From contig JAIRUA010000018.1 of assembly GCA_031254645.1 (NCBI GenBank), positions 58,801-122,800 of the forward strand: a stretch of DNA of 64,000 nucleotides, given 5' to 3'. The notes beneath the pieces were generated by a model, which was not told the DNA's origin, did not search any database, and saw only the letters and a list, made by a program, of their open reading frames with translations. Source of the stretch: Dysgonamonadaceae bacterium. GTDB taxonomy: Bacteria; Bacteroidota; Bacteroidia; Bacteroidales; Dysgonomonadaceae. The position numbers and the translations under genes were made by a program. The stretch's first letter is position 1; every line of letters starts with the position of its first letter. Shown here one piece after another: positions 37,827 through 45,682 of the stretch.

Positions 37827-37858
37827 CAAAAGTAGTGAATATTGGACTATAAACCAAA
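37827..37858 (-). promoter_or_regulatory. Main promoter of the polysaccharide locus
   Basis: Minus strand: TTTG (37855-37858), 20-base spacer, TACTTTTG (37827-37834), both boxes matching the Bacteroidota consensus exactly. The wza ATG follows about 60 bases later. No antiterminator gene of the UpxY type lies between promoter and wza. Confidence 0.75.
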
Positions 37859-37924
37859 CTTATTGCTTGCAAAATTAGGAAAACGCACGAAATCTTTGAT
37901 TTTGATAAGGGCTGAAAGACTTTT

Positions 37925-38416
37925 TTATGGAATTTCGTTTGTCCCGCCTGTAAAAAAACTCGCATCTTCCAACAACTCTTTTATCGTTTTCTCTAACACA
38001 GGATGCACCACATCTGCTGCAATTTCACGCATCGGTTCCAGAACAAACGTACGTAAATGCATCCGGGGGTGCGGAATAGTTAGTTCGGGTGTTTTAATAA
38101 CCAAGTCATCAGCCAATAAGATATCAATATCGATAATTCGATCAGTATGAATACCATTGATGCTTTTCTTGTCTCTACCTATCTCTTTCTCAATTTCCTG
38201 CGTGATTGCGAACACAGCATCAATATCCAACAAACTATATACTTCGCAAACAGAGTTGATAAAAAAATTATCTGACTGAAAATCAACAGGTTTTGAAACA
38301 TAAAAAACGGAAGCGGAAACAATGGTTCCAATCCGTTCTTCAATTTTTTGATATGCTGTTTCTATATTTTTTTGCTTGTCGCCCAAATTTGAGCCAAGAG
38401 ACAGAAAAATTCGCAT
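37925..38416 (-). CDS. folK: 6-hydroxymethyl-7,8-dihydropterin pyrophosphokinase
   Basis: A FolK of about 163 residues with MRIFLSLGSNLGDKQKNI, ASVFYVSKPV, and DRIIDIDILLADDLVI...IPHPRMHLRTFVLEPM, the pterin- and magnesium-binding signatures. It catalyses pyrophosphate transfer to 6-hydroxymethyl-dihydropterin in folate synthesis. I start at the internal ATG at 38416, which gives the canonical beginning; an ATG nine codons upstream (38443) is also open. Confidence 0.95.
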   Translation of the reverse strand: MRIFLSLGSNLGDKQKNIETAYQKIEERIGTIVSASVFYVSKPVDFQSDNFFINSVCEVYSLLDIDAVFAITQEIEKEIGRDKKSINGIHTDRIIDIDILLADDLVIKTPELTIPHPRMHLRTFVLEPMREIAADVVHPVLEKTIKELLEDASFFTGGTNEIP

Positions 38417-38510
38417 AAACTCATTTTTTTGTGCGAAAGTCATCGTTGCTGTTTGCTTTGGCTGCCGCCGATTTTCAATTCGCGCTTTTACGCATTCGTG
38501 CCTTCGCGCA

Positions 38511-39563
38511 CTAATCTATGATTAGCATTGCATCACCATACGCACCAAAACGATACCCTTCTTTCATTGCTTCACTATACGCGTTCATCACTTTTTCGTA
38601 ACCGCCAAAAGCGCACGCCATCATCAACAGCGTTGAATAAGGCATATGGAAATTGGTTATAAGGCTGTTTGCCAGCGTGAAATCGTAAGGTGGAAAGATA
38701 AATTTATTTGTCCAACCATCTTTCGGTTTCAAATGTCCGTCGGTGCTCACAGTGGTTTCCACTGCGCGAAGTACAGATGTACCTACGGCACAAATATTTC
38801 GCTCTTTGTCTTTGGCTCTATTTACTCTTTCGCACAATTCTTCGGTAATAATCATCTGTTCCGATTCCATTTTGTGCTTCGTGAGATCTTCCACGTCAAT
38901 CATACGATATGCACCCAAGCCATTGTGAACAGTTAGATAATCAAACTCGATGTCTTTGATTTCCATTCTTTTCATCAATTCACGGCTAAAATGTAAACCC
39001 GCTGCCGGCGCAACTACAGCGCCTTCGTTTGCGGCAAAAATATTTTGATAACGCTCTGCATCTTCCGACTCAACATCACGTCCCATATATTCAGGAATGG
39101 GCGTTTCTCCTATCGCAAATAGCTGTTTTCTAAACTCTTCGCTCGTTCCATCATATAGAAATCGCAACGTGCGTCCGCGCGAAGTGGTATTGTCAATTAC
39201 CTCTGCCACCAATTCTTCGTTTTCGCCGAAGTAGAGTTTGTTGCCAATACGAATTTTACGCGCAGGATTAACCAAAACGTCCCACAGATGCTGACTTGGG
39301 TTCAGCTCTCTCAATAGAAATACTTCGATTTTCGCACCGGTTTTTTCTTTATTTCCAAACAAACGTGCCGGAAATACCTTTGTGTTATTAAAGATAAAAA
39401 AATCTTCCGAGTTGAAATATTCCAAAATATCTTTGAATGTCCTGTGTTCCAATTCGCCTGTTTTTCTACGTACAACCAAAAGACGTGATTCATCACGATG
39501 ATTTGCCGGATATTTTGCAATCAGTTCATCGGGCAAATTGAATTTAAATTGAGAGAGTTTCAT
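38511..39563 (-). CDS. queA: S-adenosylmethionine:tRNA ribosyltransferase-isomerase
   Basis: A 350-residue QueA of standard length, with [58 protein letters not shown] and [18 protein letters not shown]. It adds the ribosyl part of SAM to preQ1-modified tRNA, giving epoxyqueuosine. It follows truB in the conserved uppP-truB-queA order, separated by an inverted-repeat region. Confidence 0.96.
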   Translation of the reverse strand: MKLSQFKFNLPDELIAKYPANHRDESRLLVVRRKTGELEHRTFKDILEYFNSEDFFIFNNTKVFPARLFGNKEKTGAKIEVFLLRELNPSQHLWDVLVNPARKIRIGNKLYFGENEELVAEVIDNTTSRGRTLRFLYDGTSEEFRKQLFAIGETPIPEYMGRDVESEDAERYQNIFAANEGAVVAPAAGLHFSRELMKRMEIKDIEFDYLTVHNGLGAYRMIDVEDLTKHKMESEQMIITEELCERVNRAKDKERNICAVGTSVLRAVETTVSTDGHLKPKDGWTNKFIFPPYDFTLANSLITNFHMPYSTLLMMACAFGGYEKVMNAYSEAMKEGYRFGAYGDAMLIID

Positions 39564-39578
39564 ATTTTTTTGATATAA

Positions 39579-39685
39579 GACAGAAGAAATAAGATATAAG
39601 AAACTTTTTGTTCTTAATCTTCCCTCTTTTGTCTATTAATTTTTAATTCTGTATTCTTCTATCTTTTTGTCTTATTTCTTCTGTC
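39579..39685. repeat. Inverted repeat mirroring the truB 3' end
   Basis: GACAGAAGAAATAAGA at 39579-39594 is the exact reverse complement of 39670-39685, with further imperfect pairing outside. The right arm covers the last codons and stop of truB. The spacer is about 75 bases of AT-rich DNA. It lies between truB and queA and could terminate truB transcripts. Confidence 0.7.
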
Positions 39686-40370
39686 CTATTTCTTCATCAA
39701 AAAATCGTTCTAATTCATCTATTTTCAAACACTTATCAAGTGTGATATCCCCCACCCTTGTGCGTATCAATCCGATAAGATGTCCTCCCGAATCCAACGC
39801 AATGCCGATATCACGCGCCAAAGCTCGAATATATGTACCTTTACTGCACACTACGCGAATAGTAATATCAGGCAAATCATAAGAGATTAACTCAATATCA
39901 TCTATCACCAAAATTTTGGCTTTTAGCTCAACTTCTTCGTTTTTTCGCGCCAATTCGTATGCGCGTTTTCCGTTTACTTTAACGGCGGAAAAAACGGGCG
40001 GTACTTGTTCTATTGTACCAACAAATTGTTGTAAACACGCTTCAACACGCTCTTTCGTGATATGAGCAACCGGATATTCGGCGTCAATTTCCGTTTCGAG
40101 GTCGAAAGATGGCGTTGTTGCACCAAGTCGAATATTTGCAATATATTCTTTCGTTTGTGCTTGTAATTTTTCGATAAACTTCGTTTTTTTTCCGGTACAA
40201 ATGATCATTACGCCCGTTGCCAATGGGTCAAGCGTACCGGCGTGTCCTACTTTTAATTTTTTTATTTTCAACCGCCTACATAACATCGCACGAATCACTT
40301 TTACAACTCTAAACGATGTCCAATGCAACGGTTTATCAATGTGTATAATTTCGCCTTCTACAAAATCCAT
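39672..40370 (-). CDS. truB: tRNA pseudouridine-55 synthase
   Basis: A 232-residue TruB with IHIDKPLHWTSF, KVGHAGTLDPLATGVMIICTGK (catalytic Asp in TLDP), the conserved PPVFSAVKVNGKRAYELAR and CSKGTYIRALARDIG. It makes pseudouridine 55 in tRNA. It is on the short side, with little of the C-terminal PUA-like extension. It starts 3 bases after uppP ends, so the two are probably coupled. Confidence 0.96.
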   Translation of the reverse strand: MDFVEGEIIHIDKPLHWTSFRVVKVIRAMLCRRLKIKKLKVGHAGTLDPLATGVMIICTGKKTKFIEKLQAQTKEYIANIRLGATTPSFDLETEIDAEYPVAHITKERVEACLQQFVGTIEQVPPVFSAVKVNGKRAYELARKNEEVELKAKILVIDDIELISYDLPDITIRVVCSKGTYIRALARDIGIALDSGGHLIGLIRTRVGDITLDKCLKIDELERFFDEEIGQKK

Positions 40371-40373
40371 TTT

Positions 40374-41174
40374 CTACGAAAACATTGAAAATATGATAGT
40401 CGCAACCCCAATAACACCACAATATATCGCAAAATAAACAAGTTTACCCTTTTTTACGATGTTAATCATCAGCTTACAAGCGAAACAACCCGAAACAAAC
40501 GCCGCAAGAAATCCTGCTGCCAACGCTGTATTGGATATATTCGTTGTTGATTCTACGCCTTTCGCTAAATCCATTACCTGTAACAGTGTTTCGCCCAATA
40601 TCGGCGGAATAACCATCAAAAATGAAAATTGTGCCAATGATGATTTTTTATTTCCCAACAATAAACCGGTAGCAATCGTTGTACCTGAACGTGAAAGTCC
40701 CGGAACTACGGCAATTGCCTGCGAAATACCGATAATCAACGCATCTTTAATACCGATTTTCTCTTTCTGACGCGGTTTATAATAGTAAGAAAATGTGAGT
40801 AACATCGCCGTTACCAACAACATACACCCCACAATCAACAACCCGGAACTGAAAATGGCTTCTACCTTGTCTTTGAAAAAGAAACCGACAATCCCAATCG
40901 GAATCATCGAAACAAGGATATTAATAACATAACGTGTTTCATCGTTCATCTCAAATTTGAAAAATCCTTTGAAAATCCACGCAATTTCTTTCCACAGAAT
41001 AAACAATGTGCTGAAGACCGTAGCGATATGCACCACAACAGTAAATTTCAAGTTTTCTTCAGGGTCGATTCCGAATAATGCCGAACCAATCGCCAAATGT
41101 CCGCTACTGCTAACAGGTAAATACTCGGTCAATCCTTGCAAAATTCCGAGAATAATAGCTTCTAATGTACTCAT
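40374..41174 (-). CDS. uppP: Undecaprenyl-diphosphatase
   Basis: A 266-residue integral membrane phosphatase with [16 protein letters not shown] and [18 protein letters not shown], the two catalytic motifs, and about seven or eight helices. It regenerates undecaprenyl phosphate, the carrier used by peptidoglycan and by the PglC-initiated glycan encoded in this window. It starts 2 bases downstream of the DUF3098 stop, within the conserved Bacteroidales run. Confidence 0.96.
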   Translation of the reverse strand: MSTLEAIILGILQGLTEYLPVSSSGHLAIGSALFGIDPEENLKFTVVVHIATVFSTLFILWKEIAWIFKGFFKFEMNDETRYVINILVSMIPIGIVGFFFKDKVEAIFSSGLLIVGCMLLVTAMLLTFSYYYKPRQKEKIGIKDALIIGISQAIAVVPGLSRSGTTIATGLLLGNKKSSLAQFSFLMVIPPILGETLLQVMDLAKGVESTTNISNTALAAGFLAAFVSGCFACKLMINIVKKGKLVYFAIYCGVIGVATIIFSMFS

Positions 41175-41176
41175 TA

Positions 41177-41407
41177 TTATTTCTTATCTTTTGCCGGATA
41201 CAAAATCCCTACAATCATCAATACAAAACCGATAAGACACACCACGGGCGCTACTCTGATGCGTCGTGCACTAAAAATATCCGGTTCGAAACCTTCGAGC
41301 GTAGTCGCAGGTCCTGTCATCAACAGAAAACCAGCAATAATAATAAGTACGGCAACACCACAAATGAGCCAATTTGATTTACTTAGAGCAATATTTTTTT
41401 GAGACAT
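41177..41407 (-). CDS. DUF3098 small membrane protein
   Basis: A 76-residue protein with two membrane helices (about 12-31 and 51-70) and the connecting stretch [19 protein letters not shown] typical of DUF3098. No function is established. The constant position between ftsX and uppP in Bacteroidales suggests a link to division or cell-wall recycling, but this is inference. Confidence 0.88.
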   Translation of the reverse strand: MSQKNIALSKSNWLICGVAVLIIIAGFLLMTGPATTLEGFEPDIFSARRIRVAPVVCLIGFVLMIVGILYPAKDKK

Positions 41408-41440
41408 ATATTTATTGATTATTTTTGAAATGATAAACAG

Positions 41441-42319
41441 TTAAATGTAATATAATTTATCCGTATCCATTTTCAGATAACGGTTTACCGCAAAAGCGGC
41501 GGCAATGGAGGAAATAAGTACGCCCAACAGAACTACAATCGAAAAAATGATAACCTTATCCATTGTTGTAATAATGGAACTAATTTCAATATAATGAAGA
41601 GAGAAATAGATAATCAAACTAAAAATAACAGCGTTAGCAATCAATCCCGCCACAATTCCGGTAATGATATTACTTACGATAAATGGTCGTCGAATAAAAC
41701 CACTTGTTGCACCTACCAGCTTCATCGTATTGATAATAAATCGCTTGGAATAAACACTTAATCGAATAGTATTTCGAATCAATGTAAACGAGATAAATAG
41801 CAGCATTGTTGCTAGAACGAGCAAAATAGTCATTACTCTTGATAGATTATTGTTAATCAAGTCAATTGCTTCTTGTTGATACAAAAGGTCTGTAACATTG
41901 TTGTTTTGTCGAATTACTTGATTAACAATAGCAATACTATCTCTGTTGGCATACTCCGAACGTAGAAAAATTTCGATACAATCACGCGCCGGATTGAAAC
42001 CAAGCAGCTCTTCGGGGTCTTCTCCTAAATCTTTGATTAGTTGTTCTTTCGCTTCTTCTCTACTGATGAATCGCGAAGATTTCACAAATGATTTTGCGTC
42101 AATATCTCGACATATAACGTTAATTTGCGCATCAGTAAGATTATCTGCGAGCATCACATTGAAACTCATATTCTCTTTCACAAAGTCGGAAAGCCCTTTC
42201 CCCATAAAGATTGTGAGAATAGTGATGCCCAATAACACCAACACCAACGTAATACTAACAGTTGATGTTATTTTTGCATTGGCAGACCTGTATAAAGATA
42301 CTTTTTTGTTATTCGACAT
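41441..42319 (-). CDS. ftsX: Cell division protein FtsX
   Basis: A 292-residue four-helix permease. Helix 1 is at about 20-42, the extracellular domain at about 45-160 includes NVMLADNLTDAQ and FISREEAKEQLIKDLGEDPEELLGFNP, and three helices follow from about 170 to 280. The start at 42319 (MSNNKKVSLYRS) gives the canonical N-terminus; an upstream in-frame start at 42376 would add 19 unlikely residues. With FtsE it regulates septal peptidoglycan hydrolases. ftsE is not adjacent. Confidence 0.93.
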   Translation of the reverse strand: MSNNKKVSLYRSANAKITSTVSITLVLVLLGITILTIFMGKGLSDFVKENMSFNVMLADNLTDAQINVICRDIDAKSFVKSSRFISREEAKEQLIKDLGEDPEELLGFNPARDCIEIFLRSEYANRDSIAIVNQVIRQNNNVTDLLYQQEAIDLINNNLSRVMTILLVLATMLLFISFTLIRNTIRLSVYSKRFIINTMKLVGATSGFIRRPFIVSNIITGIVAGLIANAVIFSLIIYFSLHYIEISSIITTMDKVIIFSIVVLLGVLISSIAAAFAVNRYLKMDTDKLYYI

Positions 42320-42373
42320 AATAAATTTCGGCGATAACCCTGCCAACAAAGCAGACCTTTTCCAAATTCGACA

Positions 42374-42381
42374 CAAAGTAA
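42374..42381 (-). promoter_or_regulatory. Possible -7 box for ftsX
   Basis: The minus strand reads TTACTTTG about 55 bases before the ftsX ATG, one base off TAnnTTTG. No convincing -33 box was seen. Confidence 0.3.
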
Positions 42382-42434
42382 CGAAATTTATTGCTAAAAT
42401 GAAAAGAAAATAGAAGGTATTTCACTGAAAGTTC

Positions 42435-42460
42435 ACATCGCAGTTTGAAATATGCGATGT
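42435..42460 (-). terminator. Hairpin after asnA
   Basis: ACATCGCA (42435-42442) and TGCGATGT (42453-42460) pair perfectly around a 10-base loop immediately after the asnA stop codon. No U-tract follows. Confidence 0.6.
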
Positions 42461-43498
42461 TTATAACAAAAATATTCCATTTTCCATCGCCTTTTCTCTC
42501 ATTTCACGAGACCAGATACTTGCTTGAATTTCACCGATATGCGCCTTACGAAGATAATACATACACAAGCGCGACTGCCCGATACCGCCACCGATAGAGA
42601 GTGGTAATTCGCTATTAACTAAACGTTTGTGAAAATAAAGCGACAACCGTTCTTCTTCGTCACGTAGTGCCAACTGGTGTTTGAGTGCTTCGGGATTCAC
42701 ACGAATGCCCATCGAGGAAAGTTCGACCGATTTTTCCAAAACCGAATTCCAAAGGAGTAAATCGCCATTCAGTCCCTTGTATCCTTCTTCATTTGCGGTG
42801 CTCCAATCATCGTAATCGGGCGCACGACCGTCGTGTGGTTCGTCATTGGAGAGTTTTCCGCCGATACCGATAATAAAAACCGCGCCAAACTCCTTTGCAA
42901 TAGCATCTTCTCGCTCTTTTGGCGTCATTTCGGGATATTTTTGCAACAATTCTTCGGAATGGATAAACGTAATTTCAGGCGGAAGTTCGGGTTTTATTTC
43001 AGGAAACAATTCAAAGACAAGGTATTCCGTGCGAAGCATAGCAGCATAGATTCGTCTGACGACTTTTTTAAGAAAATCAACTGTGCGTTCTTTTTCGCTG
43101 ATAATCAACTCCCAATCCCATTGATCGACATATAAAGAATGCAAATTACCCAATTCTTCGTCGGCGCGAATAGCGTTCATATCGGTATAAATGCCAAATC
43201 CTTGCTCAATCTCGTAATCAGCAAGTGTCAGGCGCTTCCATTTCGCCAGTGAATGTACGATTTCGGCAGTGGTGTTGTTCATATCTTTTATTGGAAAATG
43301 AACGGCACGTTCTACACCATTGAGGTCATCGTTAATTCCCGTACCACTTTCCACAAAAAGCGGAGCAGTTACACGTCGCAAGCGCAATTCAGACGAAAGA
43401 TTTGTTTGAAAAAAATCCTTTATATTTTTAATCCCTAACTCCGTCTGTTTCAGATTGAGCAGCGATTTGTAATTGGTGGGTATTTGCAGTTGCGACAT
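42461..43498 (-). CDS. asnA: Aspartate-ammonia ligase
   Basis: A 345-residue AsnA, related to class II aspartyl-tRNA synthetases. It shows LRLRRVTAPLFVESGTGINDDLNGVERAV, KWKRLTLADY, LYVDQWDWELII, GKLSNDEPHDGRAPDYDDW and SIGGGIGQSRLCMYYLRKAHIGE. It makes asparagine from aspartate, ammonia and ATP. The ATG at 43498 (MSQLQIP) is chosen; the upstream in-frame start at 43531 lies beyond the promoter -7 box. Confidence 0.96.
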   Translation of the reverse strand: MSQLQIPTNYKSLLNLKQTELGIKNIKDFFQTNLSSELRLRRVTAPLFVESGTGINDDLNGVERAVHFPIKDMNNTTAEIVHSLAKWKRLTLADYEIEQGFGIYTDMNAIRADEELGNLHSLYVDQWDWELIISEKERTVDFLKKVVRRIYAAMLRTEYLVFELFPEIKPELPPEITFIHSEELLQKYPEMTPKEREDAIAKEFGAVFIIGIGGKLSNDEPHDGRAPDYDDWSTANEEGYKGLNGDLLLWNSVLEKSVELSSMGIRVNPEALKHQLALRDEEERLSLYFHKRLVNSELPLSIGGGIGQSRLCMYYLRKAHIGEIQASIWSREMREKAMENGIFLL

Positions 43499-43519
43499 AT
43501 TTTTTGTAATTTTGAACTG

Positions 43520-43550
43520 CAAAGATATCATATTTATTCCTTTTTGTAAA
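43520..43550 (-). promoter_or_regulatory. asnA promoter
   Basis: Minus strand: TTTA (43547-43550, three of four to TTTG), 19-base spacer, TATCTTTG (43520-43527), with the asnA ATG about 22 bases downstream. Confidence 0.65.
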
Positions 43551-43605
43551 GCAAATATCGAATTAAAAGCACATTTTGCTGATTATATTATAGAAAATAA
43601 ATCAC

Positions 43606-43641
43606 AACGCTGATGACACATGCTTTTATGTCATCAGCGTT
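43606..43641 (-). terminator. Perfect 13-bp hairpin after sodB
   Basis: AACGCTGATGACA (43606-43618) pairs exactly with 43629-43641 around a 10-base loop, 22 bases after the sodB stop. It is followed on the minus strand by a T-rich stretch. Likely terminator of sodB. Confidence 0.8.
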
Positions 43642-43663
43642 CTAAACAATTTATATCGATATA

Positions 43664-44239
43664 TCAATAACGTTCTTCCACCACATTCCAATCTACTATT
43701 TTCCACAAATCAGCCAAATGGTCGGCACGACGATTTTGATAATCAAGATAATACGCATGCTCCCATACATCGAATGTGAACAATGGCGTAAGTCCTTTCG
43801 TGAGCGGATTTCCGGCGTTTGGCTCTTTAGTTATTTCCAATTTTCCGTTGGTATCTTTGGCAAGCCACGCCCAGCCCGATCCAAAAAGCGTAACGCCGGC
43901 AGCCACAAATTCTTTTTGAAAATTCTCAAACGAACCCCATTTTTCGTTGATGGCTTCGGCTAGTTTTCCTTTTGGTTCGCCACCGCCGTTGGGGCTGAGC
44001 GAAAGGAAATAAAGGGTATGATTGAGCACTTGTCCGGCATTGTTGAAAATGGCTCCGTCGCTCTCTTTAACGATTGTTTCCAAGTCAACATTTTCAAACT
44101 TTGTGCCCGGAATTAAGTTGTTGAGGTTATCAACATACGTTTTCAGATGTTTTCCCCAATGGAATTCAATTGTTTGCTTTCCGATGATCGGTGCTAATGC
44201 GTCTGCCGCGTAGGGCAATGCTGGTAATTCAAATTTCAT
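43664..44239 (-). CDS. sodB: Superoxide dismutase (Fe/Mn)
   Basis: A 191-residue cytoplasmic SOD with metal ligands visible in EFHWGKHLKTYV (His), VLNHTLYF (His) and FDVWEHAYYLDYQNRR (Asp and His). The active-site Gln is on the N-terminal side, in NNAGQVLNH, as in the iron-type enzymes. It converts superoxide to peroxide and oxygen. Bacteroidota enzymes of this type can be cambialistic, so iron or manganese is not decided here. The 263-base gap upstream (44240-44502) is shared with the divergent mntA; I found no strong promoter box for sodB in it. Confidence 0.95.
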   Translation of the reverse strand: MKFELPALPYAADALAPIIGKQTIEFHWGKHLKTYVDNLNNLIPGTKFENVDLETIVKESDGAIFNNAGQVLNHTLYFLSLSPNGGGEPKGKLAEAINEKWGSFENFQKEFVAAGVTLFGSGWAWLAKDTNGKLEITKEPNAGNPLTKGLTPLFTFDVWEHAYYLDYQNRRADHLADLWKIVDWNVVEERY

Positions 44240-44469
44240 ACGTTTTTTATTTTAATTGTAACCTTAGTTATATCTAAAACAAATGAAAACTCGATTTTGT
44301 TTTAGTATTTGACTTGAGTTTTAGTTAGTAAAAACTTCTCGAAAAACAAAGTTACAGAAATTTATTGTATTCATAGATGAAATTCTGTAAAAAATTTGAT
44401 TACATAAATTTTCAGTTCGTGCGTTTACCCTAATTTTTCTCAAATTTCAAATATATCAAAAATAATATC

Positions 44470-44477
44470 TATCTTTG
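44470..44477 (+). promoter_or_regulatory. -7 box upstream of mntA
   Basis: TATCTTTG lies 25 bases before the mntA ATG and matches the Bacteroidota -7 consensus. The expected -33 position has only TTTC, with a 21-base spacer. Confidence 0.5.
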
Positions 44478-44502
44478 TCTCTGAAAGTAACAAAACGAGA
44501 AA

Positions 44503-44805
44503 ATGTATATTGACTCTTACAGAAATATTTTAACGCAACTATGCCTTCAAAATAAGGTGAAGTCGTTATATGCGTTCGGCTCTGTTTTGACAAATCGTTT
44601 CAACAATGATAGCGATATTGATATGGTTGTTGATATTGACTCTACAAATCCGCTAGAATATGCCGACAATTATTTTAATCTGAAATTTGCATTGCAAGAT
44701 TTGTTTAATCGCCCTGTTGATTTGCTTGAAAATAAAGCTATAAGAAACGACTATCTTCGTCGGGAAATTGATAGTTCTAAGCAATTGATTTATGCAGGAC
44801 AATAA
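44503..44805 (+). CDS. mntA: MntA-type minimal nucleotidyltransferase (antitoxin)
   Basis: A 100-residue nucleotidyltransferase with the MntA signature GSX10DXD. Gly26-Ser27 lies in AFGSVLTNRF and Asp38-x-Asp40 in NNDSDIDMVVD; a further Asp follows in NRPVDLL. Known mechanism of the family: MntA adds AMP residues to the HepT toxin and so neutralises it. The adjacent HEPN-domain gene fits the HepT partner. All catalytic residues appear intact. Confidence 0.9.
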   Translation: MYIDSYRNILTQLCLQNKVKSLYAFGSVLTNRFNNDSDIDMVVDIDSTNPLEYADNYFNLKFALQDLFNRPVDLLENKAIRNDYLRREIDSSKQLIYAGQ

Positions 44806-44820
44806 AAATACAAAGATTTT

Positions 44821-45132
44821 TTGGCTGATATTGAGCGGTCAATCCACGAAATATTCGATTTTTTACCCGAAAAAAGAAATTTTATTGAATTTCAAAAGGA
44901 CTTGAAAACTCGCAAAGCTATCGAACGGAATATTGAAATTATTGGTGAAGCGATGAGTAGAATTTTGAAAATTGACCCACAATTTCCCATTGAGGGATCT
45001 CGAAAAATTGTTGACACACGAAATCGTATCATACACGGTTACGACAGCGTGTCAGAAGATGTTTTGTGGTTAATTATCGTAAATTATCTACCTAGTCTTG
45101 AAAAACAGGTAACAGAGCTGTTAGAAAAATGA
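44821..45132 (+). CDS. hepT: HepT-type HEPN ribonuclease toxin, start probably frameshifted
   Basis: A 103-residue HEPN protein with the RX4HXY motif complete: Arg67 to His72 and Tyr74 in DTRNRIIHGYD. The family cleaves RNA, for example tRNA ends, and is neutralised by MntA AMPylation. The only start in this frame is a TTG at 44821, which cuts into the first helix. An ATG at 44792, overlapping the mntA end, reads MQDNKNTKIF in another frame and would join the HEPN frame exactly if the T6 run at 44817-44822 had seven T. This suggests a one-base deletion, a sequencing error, or a slippage switch. Its stop overlaps the next ATG (ATGA). Confidence 0.75.
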   Translation: MADIERSIHEIFDFLPEKRNFIEFQKDLKTRKAIERNIEIIGEAMSRILKIDPQFPIEGSRKIVDTRNRIIHGYDSVSEDVLWLIIVNYLPSLEKQVTELLEK

Positions 45133-45554
45133 ACGTAAAAAGAGCCATATCATTATCTTTTTTACTACTTGCCAATATAGTTATGTTGGCACACGCTGTT
45201 GTGCCTCATCATTATCATGAAAATACAGGCGTATGCATCCTATTGCATTGTAGAGACAGCAATGAAGCGCATAGACACGAAAATCACCATTCACAAAACC
45301 ACGAACACAAAGGAAATACTCTTTCCGATGAATGTGATATCGATATTCACGCTTTTGCAAAAAGTGAAAATAATGACTGTTGTTCATATATTAATTGTGA
45401 TTGCGAACAAATCTTATACACACTGATTTTAGATCGTGTAAGTATATCAAGTTTTGACACAAAAATACCTTTCCAACACAAACCTTATTTAATTTCCTAT
45501 CATACCAAATACGTTTCTCAATCGCTCGGATTGAGAGCACCACCAATTGTCTGA
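45129..45554 (+). CDS. Small secreted His/Cys-rich protein ahead of metal-efflux genes
   Basis: A 141-residue protein with an N-terminal signal or anchor (SLSFLLLANIVMLAHAVVPHHYHENTG). A His-rich segment follows (RHENHHSQNHEHKG), then Cys pairs (DECDIDI, NDCCSYINCDCEQ). Such composition suggests periplasmic binding of soft metal ions. It precedes cusA and may belong to the DUF6769-like proteins seen before RND metal-efflux genes; I am not certain of that family name. The ATG overlaps the hepT stop, so it may be translated with the toxin-antitoxin pair. Confidence 0.7.
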   Translation: MNVKRAISLSFLLLANIVMLAHAVVPHHYHENTGVCILLHCRDSNEAHRHENHHSQNHEHKGNTLSDECDIDIHAFAKSENNDCCSYINCDCEQILYTLILDRVSISSFDTKIPFQHKPYLISYHTKYVSQSLGLRAPPIV

Positions 45555-45578
45555 ACCACAATTTCTGCAAGATTTTGA

Positions 45579-45643
45579 AGATTAACAAGATTATTATTTA
45601 ATGATAATTTTGGTATCTTCGATATATAATCTTGCCAATCTTA
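45579..45643. repeat. Inverted repeat with AAGATT words before cusA
   Basis: AAGATTAACAAGATTAT (45579-45595) pairs with 45627-45643 at 15 of 17 positions. The arms contain two AAGATT words each. It follows the His/Cys-rich gene and ends 39 bases before the cusA ATG, so it may attenuate read-through into cusA. Confidence 0.6.
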
Positions 45644-45682
45644 ATAATCTCATTAAAATCCCGGTTCAAGACAATTAAAATT

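Noticed and set aside
11026..38480. Shared word CGCCGATTTTCAATTC near 11028 and 38466
   Set aside because: A single 16-base match between two gaps, with no symmetry and no further copies seen; too little to call a repeat family.
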